11,098 nt of DNA. It comes from an uncultured Porphyromonas sp. (GTDB taxonomy: Bacteria; Bacteroidota; Bacteroidia; Bacteroidales; Porphyromonadaceae). The stretch lies in contig USJF01000035.1 of NCBI GenBank assembly GCA_900554935.1, forward strand, positions 1 to 11,098, written 5' to 3'. Positions 1 through 7,836 of this stretch are shown here, in pieces; positions within the stretch are counted from its first letter, which is position 1; each line of letters starts with the position of its first letter. A model generated the notes under the pieces. It made no database searches and was not told the DNA's origin. It was given only the letters and a program-made list of their open reading frames with translations. The translations under genes were made by a program, and so were the position numbers.

Positions 1-2
1 CG

Positions 3-236
3 CAGAGAATCAACCTTGCGGTAGATAAAATCCGTGTGGAGGTAAACCGCCGCTACCAAGAACTGATGCAGACGGACGGTTATGTAACCGCCGCCAAACT
101 CAAAGACGTCTATCTCGGTATCGGCGTCAAGCAGGAAACATTGCTGAAGCTGTTCGAGCAGCACAACACCGAGTTTGAGAAGAAAGTCGGGCACATGCAA
201 AATACTTGCAACTGGGTTGCAAAGTATAATCATTAA
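3..236 (+). pseudogene. Tyrosine recombinase (integrase) fragment, N-terminal part only
   Basis: The reading frame is open from the window edge (position 3) to the TAA at 234-236, so the true start lies upstream of the window. The peptide (RINLAVDKIRVEV..., then DGYVTAAKLKDVYLG and LLKLFEQHNTEFEKKVG) looks to me like the arm-binding/SAM-like N-terminal region of the integrases carried by Bacteroidales conjugative and mobilizable elements. Those proteins are about 400 residues long and carry their catalytic R-H-R-Y residues in the C-terminal half, which is absent here. Similarity seems to stop near residue VGH (about position 193-195). The last dozen codons run through an AT-rich stretch and a palindrome, so they are probably not ancestral integrase sequence. 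A GTG at 36 could be read as a start, but nothing supports it. This is most likely a remnant left by deletion or recombination; the family call is from recognition only. Confidence 0.7.
202..227. promoter_or_regulatory. Palindrome upstream of the TonB receptor, possible metal-responsive repressor site
   Basis: TTGCAAC (206-212), TGG (213-215) and GTTGCAA (216-222) form a perfect 7-3-7 inverted repeat. It extends outward to ATAC/GTAT if one A (223) is bulged. It ends 26 bp before the receptor ATG (249) and overlaps a TATAAT at 225-230, a position that suits a repressor operator. The length and symmetry resemble operators bound by Fur/Zur-type dimers, which would fit a metal-uptake gene. I cannot match the sequence to a specific regulator. 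No T-run follows, so it does not look like a terminator. No clear Bacteroidota -33/-7 pair is visible here. Confidence 0.45.
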
Positions 237-248
237 TCCTAGTTTATA

Positions 249-2597
249 ATGAGGAGTTATCAGCCTTATTGCCTTGTTATTTGGAAGTCCATATTAGCTT
301 TGTTGTTGCTAGCAATAGGCACGACAAACAATTATGCTCAAGATCGTAGCAAGGGAGCGACCATCGCCTGCATTGTGCGAGATGCCATCACGCAAGAGCC
401 AATAGACGGAGTAGTCGTATCGATCAACAACCGTGAAGCAGGTGTGACTGCCAAGGGCGGAAAGATCACCCTATTTGTACCCTACAGTGCCACGCTAAAG
501 TTTACACACGTGGCGTATGACGCTTTGGAGATAGCCAATGCCACTAAGGAAGTAACAAGCAATCGGCCACTCTATATATCTCTTTACGCATCCAACTTTT
601 CGCTCAATGAAGTGGTGGTGAAGAGCAAGGCTGCCACTAAGAGCATCACAGTAGCAGAGACTCTCAGTAGTAGAGAGATTTCCAGCAATCTAGGAAGCTC
701 GCTAGCCGAAGCCATCTCCAAAGTCAAAGGAGTATCGATGCTCTCAACAGGGCCCAATGCTAGCAAACCGGTTATCCACGGGATGCATAGTAATCGAGTA
801 ATGATTGTCAATAATGGGATACGCCACGTAGGCCAAGGATGGGGCATTGATATGGCACCAGAGATCGATTTTAGCATGGCGCAAAACGTGCGAGTGCTCA
901 AGGGTGCAGAAGTGGTAAAGCACGGTTCGGGTGCCCTAGGCGGTGTGGTGGAGATAGACCCTCCACTGCTTGAATATCAGCAAAAGGGCATTGGTGGAAA
1001 AGTCGCCACCTCCTATATCACCAATGGGCGTGGATTGGTAGGTCTCATCGGAATTAATGGCTCACACAAAAATCATTGGGCCTGGAATGTAGCGGGCTCT
1101 TATCAAAACTATGGTGATAAGTCTACCGCCAACTACCTACTCAATAATACGGGTAGTAGGCAATGGAGTACCACTGCACAATTGGGCTACAGGCATGGAA
1201 ATAGATTCTCCTCCGAAGTGTATTACTCTTTTTTCCACTCCCACGAAGCCAGTATGTTTGCTTGGCAAATAGGAAGTCGTGACCTCTTTGAGCAGAGATT
1301 GAAAATAGGAAAGCCAGAGCTAATCTACCCCTTCACTAGGGAGATACAATACCCTTACACCAAAGTATGGCACCACTTGATCAACTCTCGAACTCGCTAT
1401 GACCTCACCGCTGAGCAAGTGCTACGCCTCAACCTATCCTACCAGCTGGATATACACAAGGATTATCACAATCGGCGCAACTACCGCTCTTACGTACCAG
1501 AGTATAGTATGCGCCTCTCCACACTAGATGGACTCCTAACTTGGAACCACTACAACCTACTTGGCACAGAGGCCGAAGTGGGAGCAGAGCTTCAAGTCTC
1601 CACCAACTATAATCCCGAGGATACTGGAGTACAGCCAATGATACCCAATTACAAGTCCTATACCTTTAGCCTATTTGCTTGGCAGAAAAAGGCATGGGAG
1701 CACTTCTATATGGATTGGGGATTTAGATACGAAGATTATACAATAGGAGTGGCGGGGTATGACCTAGCTAGTGAATACTTCTCAGACGCTGATCACCGCA
1801 CCCTACTAGGTGGACAAATAGGTGTAGGCTATACCCCTAACGACCAGATCTCCGTCATTAGTGGCCTCTCTATCCTACAGCGTCCACCACACGTGTACGA
1901 ACGCTTCTCTCTAGGGGTAGACAAAGCTGCAGGAGTATTCTCAAGAGGCGACAGCAAACTAACCCCTGAGATTGGCTATAAATGGGTCAATTCAATAGAA
2001 TACAGTGGCAATAAGCTCGCTTGTTCGCTTGAAGGGTTTTTGCAGTATGTCGATGGCTATATCTATCAGGCAACGAAGCGAGGTACTTTCTTCCAAACAC
2101 AAGCCGGAGAATACCCAGTCTTTGACTTCTGGCAGGAAAATGCTTTTTTCTGTGGCGTTGACTTCAAGGCCAATGCCAATATCATCGGGAAGTTACTTGC
2201 CTACGGACTGCAGACTGGAATCACAGTGGGACACCTAAAGAATATGCTACATGTCCCTAATATCGCTCCATTCAGGTGGCGTCACTGGATAGAGTCGGAG
2301 TATACCATCCCCGGCACCTCAATAGAGCTATCGGGAAACTTCGAGATGACCTATGTGGCAAAACAAAAGTTCTTTAGCCCCGAGCTAGATCTTGTCGACT
2401 TTACGCCACCAGCCTACACGCTCTTCGACCTCTCATTGAAGGCAAAAGCCCCAGTCTCTTTTGGGAAAAGCCTAGAGGGGGAGGTGAGTATCGAAAACCT
2501 TACCAATGCGGAGTATAAAGACTACACCAATCGCTTTAGATACTACTTCCACAACCTAGGCAGAAGCGTGAAGCTACGCCTAATGTGGACATTTTAA
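249..2597 (+). CDS. TonB-dependent outer-membrane receptor, ZnuD-like plug
   Basis: This is a 782-residue outer-membrane active transporter powered by the inner-membrane TonB complex. Residues 1-30 form a signal peptide (hydrophobic ILALLLLAIG, probable cleavage NYA|QD). Residues about 35-115 are the CarboxypepD_reg-like beta-sandwich common in Bacteroidota receptors, followed by the LNEVVVKS linker and the plug (about 130-240). Residues about 245-782 are the 22-strand barrel, ending in the expected aromatic residue (LRLMWTF). In the plug, KPVIHGMHSNRVMIVNNGIR followed by GQGWGIDMAPEID resembles the corresponding segment of ZnuD-type zinc/heme receptors, which is the best hint to substrate. 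Predicted loops hold several histidines (FFHSHEAS, HHLIN, IHKDYHNRR). The ATG at 249 is chosen because the signal peptide follows at once. The gene lies 50 bp upstream of a lipoprotein gene and is probably co-transcribed with it. Substrate (zinc, iron complex or heme) is inference; the receptor call itself is firm. Confidence 0.92.
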   Translation: MRSYQPYCLVIWKSILALLLLAIGTTNNYAQDRSKGATIACIVRDAITQEPIDGVVVSINNREAGVTAKGGKITLFVPYSATLKFTHVAYDALEIANATKEVTSNRPLYISLYASNFSLNEVVVKSKAATKSITVAETLSSREISSNLGSSLAEAISKVKGVSMLSTGPNASKPVIHGMHSNRVMIVNNGIRHVGQGWGIDMAPEIDFSMAQNVRVLKGAEVVKHGSGALGGVVEIDPPLLEYQQKGIGGKVATSYITNGRGLVGLIGINGSHKNHWAWNVAGSYQNYGDKSTANYLLNNTGSRQWSTTAQLGYRHGNRFSSEVYYSFFHSHEASMFAWQIGSRDLFEQRLKIGKPELIYPFTREIQYPYTKVWHHLINSRTRYDLTAEQVLRLNLSYQLDIHKDYHNRRNYRSYVPEYSMRLSTLDGLLTWNHYNLLGTEAEVGAELQVSTNYNPEDTGVQPMIPNYKSYTFSLFAWQKKAWEHFYMDWGFRYEDYTIGVAGYDLASEYFSDADHRTLLGGQIGVGYTPNDQISVISGLSILQRPPHVYERFSLGVDKAAGVFSRGDSKLTPEIGYKWVNSIEYSGNKLACSLEGFLQYVDGYIYQATKRGTFFQTQAGEYPVFDFWQENAFFCGVDFKANANIIGKLLAYGLQTGITVGHLKNMLHVPNIAPFRWRHWIESEYTIPGTSIELSGNFEMTYVAKQKFFSPELDLVDFTPPAYTLFDLSLKAKAPVSFGKSLEGEVSIENLTNAEYKDYTNRFRYYFHNLGRSVKLRLMWTF

Positions 2598-2647
2598 TCA
2601 CAGCAATTATTTACCAACACAACAACCATTTTATAGATAACTATTTT

Positions 2648-3727
2648 ATGAGATTTAAAAGCTTCTTCACCATTATGGTGATTATGATGGTAGCTATGAT
2701 GGCTACTGGATGCAAGAATGGGATTGTTAATCAGGTTCCTGAGCCTGAAGACCAAAAGCTCAAAAAGCTTCACGAGGATCCTACTACTGCAGAGTTTATC
2801 CTACAAGAGTGCCACACGCACGGTCCTAAAACTTGGCACGGAAATGGGGTATCAGACCAAGTTAAGTACTTCAAAACCTTCCAGAAGATTACTTATAAGC
2901 TGAAAAAGGGAAAGGATGGCAATGGGAGGCCAACACTAGAGTGGGGACCAGCAGAGGATAGTCCAAAGGCCTTCTATGTACGTACTGGGCTAGACTATGG
3001 CGAGAGCCTTTCAAAACCAGGCAATGGCGGTAACTTCTACACCCTAGTAATCAAGTACTATAATGCTAAAGGCGAAGATATCACTTATCAATTTGTAACT
3101 AATGGGCAAGAGAATATCCACCAGCACTTCTTTATCCCAGTAGATAATTCTATCAAAACTTGGGGCGTAACTGATAAAGAGGAGCTGATGACCAACCTTC
3201 CAAAGGATGAAAATGGCGTTACAGACCTCTTTAGGTACTGGTATATGGATACTGATCCACACGACAAGCTAGCGTCCGACGGCGAGGCAAAATTCATCAA
3301 GGACCCACGTGGCTTCAAGGGCATCCTTCAATTCAATCCATTTAAGCCGGTTGCAGAAGGGGTTATTCCAGAGACCTACTCCTGCGATATCCAAGTGAAA
3401 CTGATGCACTCCCTTACCAATAAAAAGGATCCAAAAAAGACCTTCTCAAAGACCGAGGCTCCATCGCCATACAACAAGCCATCTGTAGCCCAACTCCAAG
3501 TGGATGTATGGGATCTGGATACTAAGATACACTTTGTGGTATTCAGTAGCCGTATGGAGTACCTTGACGACGATCGAATGAAGAGCTTTGCCGACCTTAA
3601 GACTGATGAGCAAAGAGACTATGTACGTCGCTATGCCAAGGCATGGGGTTGCACCCCTGATGAAGCTGTTGTGGATATCCTAGGACAGCTAAAGGGTAGT
3701 CAGCTACACGTATCATCTAACATCTAA
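2648..3727 (+). CDS. Histidine-containing lipoprotein of unknown family, probable receptor partner
   Basis: This encodes 359 residues from the ATG at 2648. The frame is open from 2585, but starting there would overlap the receptor gene and put 21 extra residues before a clean signal sequence. Residues 1-21 form a lipoprotein signal (MRFKSFFTIMVIMMVAMMATG) with the anchored cysteine at 22. The mature part contains two motifs that could bind metal: ECHTHG...WHG (about 54-65) and ENIHQHFFIP (about 156-164). The middle looks beta-rich (ITYKLKKG, YTLVIKYYNAKGEDITYQF, QLQVDVWDLDTKIHFVVF), and the last 55 residues look helical (DEQRDYVRRYAKAWG). I do not recognise the family. It is too long for, and unlike, the heme-binding lipoprotein HmuY. 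Its place 50 bp after a TonB receptor suggests a substrate-capturing surface or periplasmic partner, as in other Bacteroidota receptor-lipoprotein pairs. Function is inference. Confidence 0.85.
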   Translation: MRFKSFFTIMVIMMVAMMATGCKNGIVNQVPEPEDQKLKKLHEDPTTAEFILQECHTHGPKTWHGNGVSDQVKYFKTFQKITYKLKKGKDGNGRPTLEWGPAEDSPKAFYVRTGLDYGESLSKPGNGGNFYTLVIKYYNAKGEDITYQFVTNGQENIHQHFFIPVDNSIKTWGVTDKEELMTNLPKDENGVTDLFRYWYMDTDPHDKLASDGEAKFIKDPRGFKGILQFNPFKPVAEGVIPETYSCDIQVKLMHSLTNKKDPKKTFSKTEAPSPYNKPSVAQLQVDVWDLDTKIHFVVFSSRMEYLDDDRMKSFADLKTDEQRDYVRRYAKAWGCTPDEAVVDILGQLKGSQLHVSSNI

Positions 3728-3749
3728 ATTGCTACAATAGCGTATAATG

Positions 3750-3785
3750 ATAAGTGCCCTCCTTTTCAATAAGGAGGGCACTTAT
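3750..3785. terminator. Bidirectional intrinsic terminator between convergent genes
   Basis: A perfect 15-bp stem (ATAAGTGCCCTCCTT, 3750-3764, paired with 3771-3785) encloses the six-base loop TTCAAT. A T-rich stretch (TTATTTCTCTCTATTTC) follows on the plus strand. It begins 22 bp after the lipoprotein stop codon and lies 57 bp beyond the end of the convergent CcsBA gene, so it can end transcripts from both sides. The plus-strand direction has the better T-run. Confidence 0.9.
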
Positions 3786-3824
3786 TTATTTCTCTCTATT
3801 TCGGAACTTCCAATATACTCCAGT

Positions 3825-3834
3825 GGGGGGGGGG
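3825..3834. repeat. Homopolymer run of ten G
   Basis: Ten consecutive G residues on the plus strand (ten C on the transcribed strand of CcsBA) lie 8 bp beyond the CcsBA stop codon. Such tracts are prone to slipped-strand length change. Because this one is outside the reading frame and downstream of the gene, it cannot switch CcsBA translation, and no other gene reads through it. Confidence 0.9.
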
Positions 3835-3842
3835 AAGTATGG

Positions 3843-6074
3843 CTATGCGTAGCCGTGCAGACCACCTAAGAGGAAGTTGACTCCAAAGTAGGTCATCAGG
3901 ATGGTCATGAAAGCGACGATAAGATAGGTGTGTAGAAACTTCTCTCTCCTGAAGGCTTTGAGCGAGCCTTGGTGCAAGGGTAAGGCATAGACTAGCATCG
4001 TGATAAGCGCCCACGTTTCTTTAGGATCCCATCCCCAATATCTGCCCCACGAGATATTGGCCCAAACAGCGCCAATAAATATGCCGGATGTGAGTAGAAA
4101 GAGTGCTGGATAGAGTAGTAGGCGACTGAGGTGGGTCAGTTGCTGGATGGACTTACCCTTTTTCAATAGCACTAATCCAGTGATACCATTAAAGAAAAGG
4201 AAACAAAAAAGGGTATAGGAGAGCATAATGATAATCACATGGATACTCAAGAGTGGAGAGCCGAGTACTGGCATTAGCTCGGTGATTTGAGGATTGCTCT
4301 CCCCTATCACGGAGACCATAAGTGCGAGCCCACTTGACAGCATTCCAAAGGAGAGAAAGAGGTCGGAGTGAAAGCTGAGGAGAAGGGCTACCACTAGGAT
4401 AGAGAGGGCCAAGAATTGCATTGTCTCGAACCCATTACTTAGAGGGATATGCCCGGCGGAGAAGCCTCTCAGCGTACTACACGTTGTCAGGTATAGTGCT
4501 GCTATGCCCATTAGCCCGAGGCCGATGCGCTTGATGAGTTTAGGGGCGTTTTGCTCCCTCAGACGTTGGCTCAATATGAGGATGTAATAGAGGACTCCTA
4601 TCAATATCAAGGCAATGCCAAGTGGGAGGGTATGGCTGAGTTTATTGTAGAGTCTTTCGCTTTGGAAGCGACTCTCGGAGGGTAATAACTCTCCCGCTTT
4701 CTTTTGCTGGTAGAGACGTATCTTCTCTAAGGTCTTAGTGAGTCCATCATAATTGTGGGTGCAGGCAAGCTCGGTGAGATAATCTGTGGAGCGACGGATA
4801 AAGAGCCACTCATCCTCAGGTAGATCGGTCGGCAATCGGTCGGCTTGCGCCATCCATTGGATGCTTTCGCCCTCTGGGATGGGAAACATCTTTATCGCTT
4901 GCCCTGAGAGTAGAGAGCCCACGATATTGTACTTTTCGTAGAGTGCCAGCACGTCTCTTGCCTCAGCCTCGGGTAGATGACCTGTATTGAGTGCTTCGAG
5001 CGCTTTAGATAGTTTCATTTCCCCTGATTCGTCGAAGAAATCTTGCCAGCTGACATACCTCTTCTCCGTACCCAAAAGCTGTCGCATCTGAGCACCTTTC
5101 ACTCGGATCATAGGGACCTCTACCCAATCCGATGGATAAAGTAGCCACCCAGAGAGTACCTGCTCGGCAGTGAGCCCTTTGTAGGAAGGTTTGCCATAAA
5201 GCTTGGTCACAAGGTCTCGAGCAAGCGACTGCATTGGGCAGATACGACCATTGTGATAAACATACAATTGGCCAAACTGCTCCGCTTGTGTGGGTGGCAT
5301 AACGCCTGGCTGGGTGCTCTTACTAGAAGCCGAAGCATTCTGTGTGCTACAGAGTAGTAGGAGAGGTAGGAGTAGCACTGGCACCGCCTTTCGTACTTGA
5401 GAGAGGCGCCCTAGTCTTTGGCGAAATTCTCCTCTTGGATCCACTAAGATTAGGATCATCGATACCAATAGGAGCCCATAGCCACAATAGGTAAAGGTAA
5501 TTCCCCAGGGGTCGTAAGCCACGCTGAGCCGCACCCCTTTTTGATCTTCATCGTAGCCACTTTGGTAAAAACGGTACTGCTGGTGATGCCCAATGTGATT
5601 CATTGAGACCTGCTCTGACTCTCCATCTCCAAAACGAAGCACACTCACGAAGTCCATAGGCGACTGCGTACCGGTATAGTATAGTATTTCAAATGATTCC
5701 AAACTGACAGTAAAGGGAAGAGCTACAGTTTTTCCATCTTTACTGGTAAAGGTGTTAGTCGCTTCGCCCTCATAGAGATAGAGATCCCCCTTTTGGGAAA
5801 AGAGATAAGTGAGCCCCGCACCTAGTAGGATCACGCCAAAGGCAATATGGAGGAGCAAAACACCTATAGGACAACGCCCTCGATAGTATCTCAGGAGCAG
5901 CACTAATGCCGAGATAGCAAGAAGAGACCACAGCCCAACAAAATACCACGACCCATAAATATACTTATGAACCAAAGCTGTGCCCTCTGCCTTTTCAATA
6001 AAAGAGGCTATGATCAAGACCATAATGGTCAAGATCAATAGCCCAAAAGAAATCATAGTCAATCGTCTCTTCAT
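3843..6074 (-). CDS. Fused CcsB-CcsA (System II) cytochrome c synthase
   Basis: This is a 743-residue inner-membrane protein that would move heme across the membrane and attach it to CXXCH motifs of exported apocytochromes. The N-terminal third is ResB/CcsB-like: membrane segments at about 8-24, 43-61 and 70-92, a membrane histidine at 76 in LLLHIAFG, then a periplasmic beta-rich part and a segment at about 193-211. A further hydrophobic stretch (about 230-242) precedes a long soluble section (about 250-480). The C-terminal part (about 483-743) is CcsA: conserved His612 (IHVIIIMLSY), the heme-binding WWD motif at about 676-689 (WGRYWGWDPKETW), His701 after it, and the family-typical end YFGVNFLLGGLHGYA. 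Length and fusion match CcsBA proteins of Bacteroidota and epsilonproteobacteria. It is the last gene of the minus-strand group, 36 bp after the di-heme protein, which is its obvious client. No truncation or frameshift is visible. Confidence 0.93.
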   Translation of the reverse strand: MKRRLTMISFGLLILTIMVLIIASFIEKAEGTALVHKYIYGSWYFVGLWSLLAISALVLLLRYYRGRCPIGVLLLHIAFGVILLGAGLTYLFSQKGDLYLYEGEATNTFTSKDGKTVALPFTVSLESFEILYYTGTQSPMDFVSVLRFGDGESEQVSMNHIGHHQQYRFYQSGYDEDQKGVRLSVAYDPWGITFTYCGYGLLLVSMILILVDPRGEFRQRLGRLSQVRKAVPVLLLPLLLLCSTQNASASSKSTQPGVMPPTQAEQFGQLYVYHNGRICPMQSLARDLVTKLYGKPSYKGLTAEQVLSGWLLYPSDWVEVPMIRVKGAQMRQLLGTEKRYVSWQDFFDESGEMKLSKALEALNTGHLPEAEARDVLALYEKYNIVGSLLSGQAIKMFPIPEGESIQWMAQADRLPTDLPEDEWLFIRRSTDYLTELACTHNYDGLTKTLEKIRLYQQKKAGELLPSESRFQSERLYNKLSHTLPLGIALILIGVLYYILILSQRLREQNAPKLIKRIGLGLMGIAALYLTTCSTLRGFSAGHIPLSNGFETMQFLALSILVVALLLSFHSDLFLSFGMLSSGLALMVSVIGESNPQITELMPVLGSPLLSIHVIIIMLSYTLFCFLFFNGITGLVLLKKGKSIQQLTHLSRLLLYPALFLLTSGIFIGAVWANISWGRYWGWDPKETWALITMLVYALPLHQGSLKAFRREKFLHTYLIVAFMTILMTYFGVNFLLGGLHGYA

Positions 6075-6110
6075 TAGATCCGATGCAGTAATAATAGTAA
6101 TAATTAGGTA

Positions 6111-7691
6111 TTAAATCGATTCGATAAACTTCACAATCGCCTGACGATCTTCTCGCTTCAGCTCCCTAAACTTCTCAGTTGTCCAACGGGCCTGAGATAC
6201 ACCACCCTCTCGTGAGCATCCATGCCACATAATGGCCTCAATCACATTGCGTGCACGAGCATCGTATAGCCTATCATCATGGCCAGTACAGATCCTCATC
6301 AGCCCTTTACCCCAGAGAGGAGGAGTGCGAATCCAGCCTTTGCGTACATCGTTTTTCATATACAGACGGTGCGATACCAAGTCCGTATATGGCCAGATGG
6401 TTTGGTGTGGATAGTGAGGCATTCGTGGGTCGTTGGGAGTGTAGTTTGGTTCGCCTGGGTAGGTAAGCAAGTCATCGCCAGTAGTCCACGAAGGTCTATG
6501 GCAGGTGGCACATCCTATCTCCGTGAAGAGCTTTTTGCCTCTTTGTACCACTGGGTCGTCCATATCACGGGCAGCAGGTACAGCCAAGCCACGCAACCAG
6601 GTCATATAATTGACGTAGTCATCCAGAAGCATCTCTTCGGGGTGGTCATTACTCATAAAGTAATTGTAGATATCCTTTTCAGGGTCCCCGGTCTTTTTCC
6701 ATTCAGGGTAATAGCGATAAAACTCCGCCTGCACCTCAGGGTCCTTGCTCGCAGTGACGGCGTACTCCTTCGTTACGTTGACCGAAGTAAGACCAGGGCG
6801 AGTAACATTGAAGTTAGCCCAGTGCTGAGTATCAAAGGTAAAAGTACTCAGTTCCAAGAAGTGTCCGAACCTAAATGGTCGCATTGTGATAGAGTCAATA
6901 GCAGTCCATTTACCATTGGCAAAGCGACTTGGATCCAGCTCCGTAAACTTCGCCTCATGTTGCCACTGAGCGAGGAGGTCCTCGTCCGAAATAGCCTCAA
7001 TCAAACCATTACCAAAGAATGGGATAGCATTCTTAAGGCGGATCATGATATCCTTCACTGCTATAGGCTTCCCATGATGCGAAGGCTTGACATAGTAAGC
7101 ATCCTCAGGTATTTTCACCTCAGGATAGATGAGGCTATACTTCTCACCGTCGGGAAACGTATTTCCCCAGTCATCGGTATACTCCAGCCAATTAATCTCC
7201 ACCTTAGAGGGGTCAAGATAAGACTTAAATGGGGGCATACCTTGGAACTTTGGACTGAAGAAAGAGAGTAAGTCGCCATCGGCATTACAGATCTCCAGCT
7301 CCGTAGAATTACCCCACTCCTTAGGGTCGAACTTAGTGATACGCCATCCGTGACCATAGCCGATATGGCAGGTTTCGCAAGAAGGGCGTGAGTAGAGTGG
7401 CCCTCGACCATTGAAAGGCCGTTGACTTGAATTAAAGGGGCGCTCAAAAAAGAATTCGCCCATTTTGAATTGAAACTCAAGCCCAGCTTCCTCGATGGCT
7501 GGTGTAGGGTCTTCGTATGCACTGGCAGTGGAATTAAAAGTGGTGCCCAGTCGTCCGCCAGCATACCACTCATCTGCTAGCTCTTCTTCACCCTTCGGAT
7601 CGCAGCCTGGGTCCTTCTGGCATGATGTGGAAAACAATCCCAATAACATCCCAGCTGCAGATACGAATAGAGCCTTTCCGTTGTACCTCAT
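6111..7691 (-). CDS. Di-heme c-type oxidoreductase lipoprotein (DUF1111, DHOR family)
   Basis: This is a 526-residue exported cytochrome related to the MauG/di-heme peroxidase superfamily, often labelled 'thiol oxidoreductase'. Two heme c attachment motifs are visible: CETCH at 105-109 and CATCH at 394-398. Other family signatures are FFGNGLIEAISDEDLLA (about 225-241) and IRTPPLWGKGL (about 454-464) followed by DDRLYDARARNVIEAIMWHG. Met465 or a nearby residue could be a distal heme ligand. The N-terminus is a lipoprotein signal with Cys24 in STSC; the next residues, QKDP, resemble the lysine-acidic surface-export signal described for Bacteroidota lipoproteins. It lies between an imelysin lipoprotein (145 bp upstream, with a hairpin in the gap) and CcsBA (36 bp downstream). 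In Pseudomonas and other bacteria, DUF1111 genes sit beside imelysin genes in iron-regulated loci. The redox substrate is unknown; metal oxidation or reduction at the cell envelope is inference. Confidence 0.92.
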   Translation of the reverse strand: MRYNGKALFVSAAGMLLGLFSTSCQKDPGCDPKGEEELADEWYAGGRLGTTFNSTASAYEDPTPAIEEAGLEFQFKMGEFFFERPFNSSQRPFNGRGPLYSRPSCETCHIGYGHGWRITKFDPKEWGNSTELEICNADGDLLSFFSPKFQGMPPFKSYLDPSKVEINWLEYTDDWGNTFPDGEKYSLIYPEVKIPEDAYYVKPSHHGKPIAVKDIMIRLKNAIPFFGNGLIEAISDEDLLAQWQHEAKFTELDPSRFANGKWTAIDSITMRPFRFGHFLELSTFTFDTQHWANFNVTRPGLTSVNVTKEYAVTASKDPEVQAEFYRYYPEWKKTGDPEKDIYNYFMSNDHPEEMLLDDYVNYMTWLRGLAVPAARDMDDPVVQRGKKLFTEIGCATCHRPSWTTGDDLLTYPGEPNYTPNDPRMPHYPHQTIWPYTDLVSHRLYMKNDVRKGWIRTPPLWGKGLMRICTGHDDRLYDARARNVIEAIMWHGCSREGGVSQARWTTEKFRELKREDRQAIVKFIESI

Positions 7692-7735
7692 TTGATTTAT
7701 TGATATATGTAGGTTTATAGATTCATTTTATAGCA

Positions 7736-7791
7736 CTCATTGAGTGCCCGGAGAGAGCATCGTGACTAGAGCTCCCGGGGCACTCAATGAG
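7736..7791 (-). other. Long intergenic hairpin between imelysin and di-heme oxidoreductase genes
   Basis: A perfect 14-bp stem (CTCATTGAGTGCCC, 7736-7749, with 7778-7791) encloses a 28-base loop that can add a GGAG/CTCC pairing. In mRNA sense it follows the imelysin stop and precedes the oxidoreductase start by about 45 bp. No T-run follows, so it is more likely an mRNA-stability or processing element than a strong terminator; partial attenuation is possible. The left arm overlaps a perfect 7-1-7 DNA palindrome (GCACTCA T TGAGTGC, 7733-7747), so a protein-binding role is an alternative. Confidence 0.6.
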
Positions 7792-7800
7792 CGTTGGGTA

Positions 7801-7830
7801 GCACACCAAAGCGGGGTGCCACATAGATAG
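7801..7830. repeat. Dispersed intergenic repeat, copy 1 (hairpin plus AGATAG tail)
   Basis: GCACACC (7801-7807) can pair with GGGGTGC (7813-7819) with one A-G mismatch. It is followed by a tail so that 7814-7830 matches 10660-10676 at 15 of 17 positions (GGGTGCCAC, two variable bases, AGATAG). Both copies lie between genes and both include a GCAC...GTGC hairpin just before the tail. This suggests a small REP-like family, although only two copies are visible here. Confidence 0.5.
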
Positions 7831-7836
7831 TCCTAC

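Noticed and set aside
36..236. Complete small protein starting at GTG 36
   Set aside because: The frame stays open to the window edge and its upstream residues continue the integrase similarity, so this is an internal piece of a larger gene.
240..247. TAGTTTAT as a -7 box for the receptor gene
   Set aside because: Transcription would start after the ATG at 249, and two of the eight positions disagree with the consensus.
2585..2647. Upstream start for the lipoprotein gene
   Set aside because: It overlaps the end of the receptor gene and would put 21 residues before a complete lipoprotein signal that begins at 2648.
2648..3727. HmuY-type heme-binding lipoprotein
   Set aside because: The protein is about 359 residues rather than about 216, and its motifs do not resemble HmuY; only the position after a TonB receptor is similar.
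3825..3834. Phase-variation switch for CcsBA
   Set aside because: The G run is 8 bp beyond the stop codon, so length changes cannot shift the reading frame.
6279..7271. 330-residue open frame on the plus strand
   Set aside because: It lies wholly antisense to the di-heme oxidoreductase, which has clear heme motifs, and its translation shows no recognisable domain or signal.
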